A stretch of 64,000 bases of DNA from the NCBI GenBank assembly GCA_016193585.1, contig JACPRW010000004.1:1-64000 (forward strand). The letters are read 5' to 3'. Under the pieces are notes generated by a model. That model searched no databases, was not told the DNA's origin, and saw only the letters and a list, made by a program, of their open reading frames with translations. Within the stretch, counting starts at the first letter, position 1, and every line of letters starts with the position of its first letter. Positions 63,554 to 64,000 of this stretch are shown here, piece by piece. The translations under genes were made by a program, and so were the position numbers. Source of the DNA: Candidatus Aenigmatarchaeota archaeon (GTDB lineage: Archaea > Aenigmatarchaeota > Aenigmatarchaeia > GW2011-AR5).

Positions 63554-64000
63554 TTACGCTAATTCCTTCCCGCCGCCGAGCCTTCTGAAAACCTCTTCCT
63601 CAAATTCCTTCCCGCGCTCGACGGCATCTGATTCCGCGACGATGGGGAGCAGCCTGTTAGCTACTATGGTCTCGTATTGCGGGGTGGTGAGAAATATCAC
63701 TTGCACCGACTGATCTCCCGTATCGAGTAGGTAGAAATTGCCATCGACCTTACTTTCATTGAGCGCCCGCGTGATGAGGTCGATGAAAGAGAGGTCGAGC
63801 CAGTCGCCGGATGATGTCAAGTTTGTTTCATATCGTTTACCGTCAAATACAAAAGAGAAAGGCGTTGGCTCATCCATCGTAAAGTTGTCTGTAATATTCA
63901 TCGGCGTGAATGCTCCGTGTGAAACATCCACCAGCCCGAGCGTAATTTCCTCGTACGGGTTCTCGAAGTTGCTCGTCTCGGCATCAAACCAGTACGTCAC
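63554..64000 (-). CDS. Protein of unknown function, C-terminal 148 residues (runs off the window)
   Basis: ASNFENPYEEITLGLVDVSH-type beta-rich sequence, then NFTMDEPTPFSFVFDGKRYE, NFYLLDTGDQSVQVIFLTTP and an acidic helix (DAVERGKEFEEEVFRRLGGG). The 5' end lies beyond the window. Not recognised; possibly a cytoplasmic or secreted domain protein. Confidence 0.5.
   Translation of the reverse strand: MTYWFDAETSNFENPYEEITLGLVDVSHGAFTPMNITDNFTMDEPTPFSFVFDGKRYETNLTSSGDWLDLSFIDLITRALNESKVDGNFYLLDTGDQSVQVIFLTTPQYETIVANRLLPIVAESDAVERGKEFEEEVFRRLGGGKELA

Overview
The window looks like the genome of a small-genome archaeon, most probably a DPANN lineage. It has class I lysyl-tRNA synthetase, archaeal-type cofactor-independent phosphoglycerate mutase, ribosomal protein eS26, DUF763, class III (archaeal pilin) signal peptides, TATA-box promoters and two tRNA genes with introns at the canonical 37/38 position. 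Phylum cannot be fixed from the sequence. Housekeeping genes are GC-rich; most toxin-antitoxin (TA) genes and two tRNA-adjacent genes are strikingly AT-rich, which suggests transfer.

Layout. (1) 1-5.1 kb: a minus-strand operon of pilin-like genes with class III signal peptides, plus a broken PIN gene and a small secreted protein. (2) 5.1-35.6 kb: a roughly 30-kb hypervariable region. It holds fragments and near-complete copies of secreted adhesins built from GNVGIGT-type repeats, many ending in an S74-type chaperone domain and a coiled-coil tail. They are interleaved with about fifteen TA modules or remnants (VapBC, RelBE, HicAB, DUF4258/DUF2283, DUF433/DUF5615, HEPN/MNT, Doc) and many palindromic repeats. 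(3) 35.6-40.4 kb: the pilus or secretion machine that the pilins presumably use: two TadC/FlaJ-like membrane proteins, a KaiC-like ATPase, a membrane protein and a GspE/FlaI ATPase. (4) 40.4-56.3 kb: core genes: eS26, a 1346-residue surface protein, a PTPS-related membrane protein, two family 2 glycosyltransferases, a site-2 protease, LysS, ApgM, enolase, DUF763 and NUDIX. (5) 56.3-64 kb: TA modules, two intron-bearing tRNAs, a methyltransferase, MsrA, membrane proteins, and a DUF4209/HEPN-like gene between 15-bp direct repeats at the tRNA-Glu 3' end.

The most unusual content is a population of tiny mobile double-hairpin elements of about 90-100 bp. They begin TAG, end CTA, and duplicate 2-3 bp of target. 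Two unrelated genes carry identical 93-bp copies; three 91-bp copies of a second family have TCA, TCA and TTA direct repeats. Removing the elements restores intact reading frames in four interrupted genes (PIN, Doc, a pilus-operon membrane protein and an S74 adhesin). The two loops in an element are usually complementary, and elements sit inside one another up to three levels deep. A second class of short palindromes with 3-4 nt loops occurs in clusters inside adhesin genes, in frame in coding sequence, in tRNA introns, and as a multi-branched block downstream of adhesin tails.

A second theme is TA gene arrangement: six modules are convergent, with toxin and antitoxin on opposite strands and their 3' ends overlapping or almost touching. 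Several of the small antitoxins (32-55 aa) were found by direct reading. No transposase or integrase that could drive the hairpin elements is visible; the only transposase trace is a degenerate fragment at 156-480.
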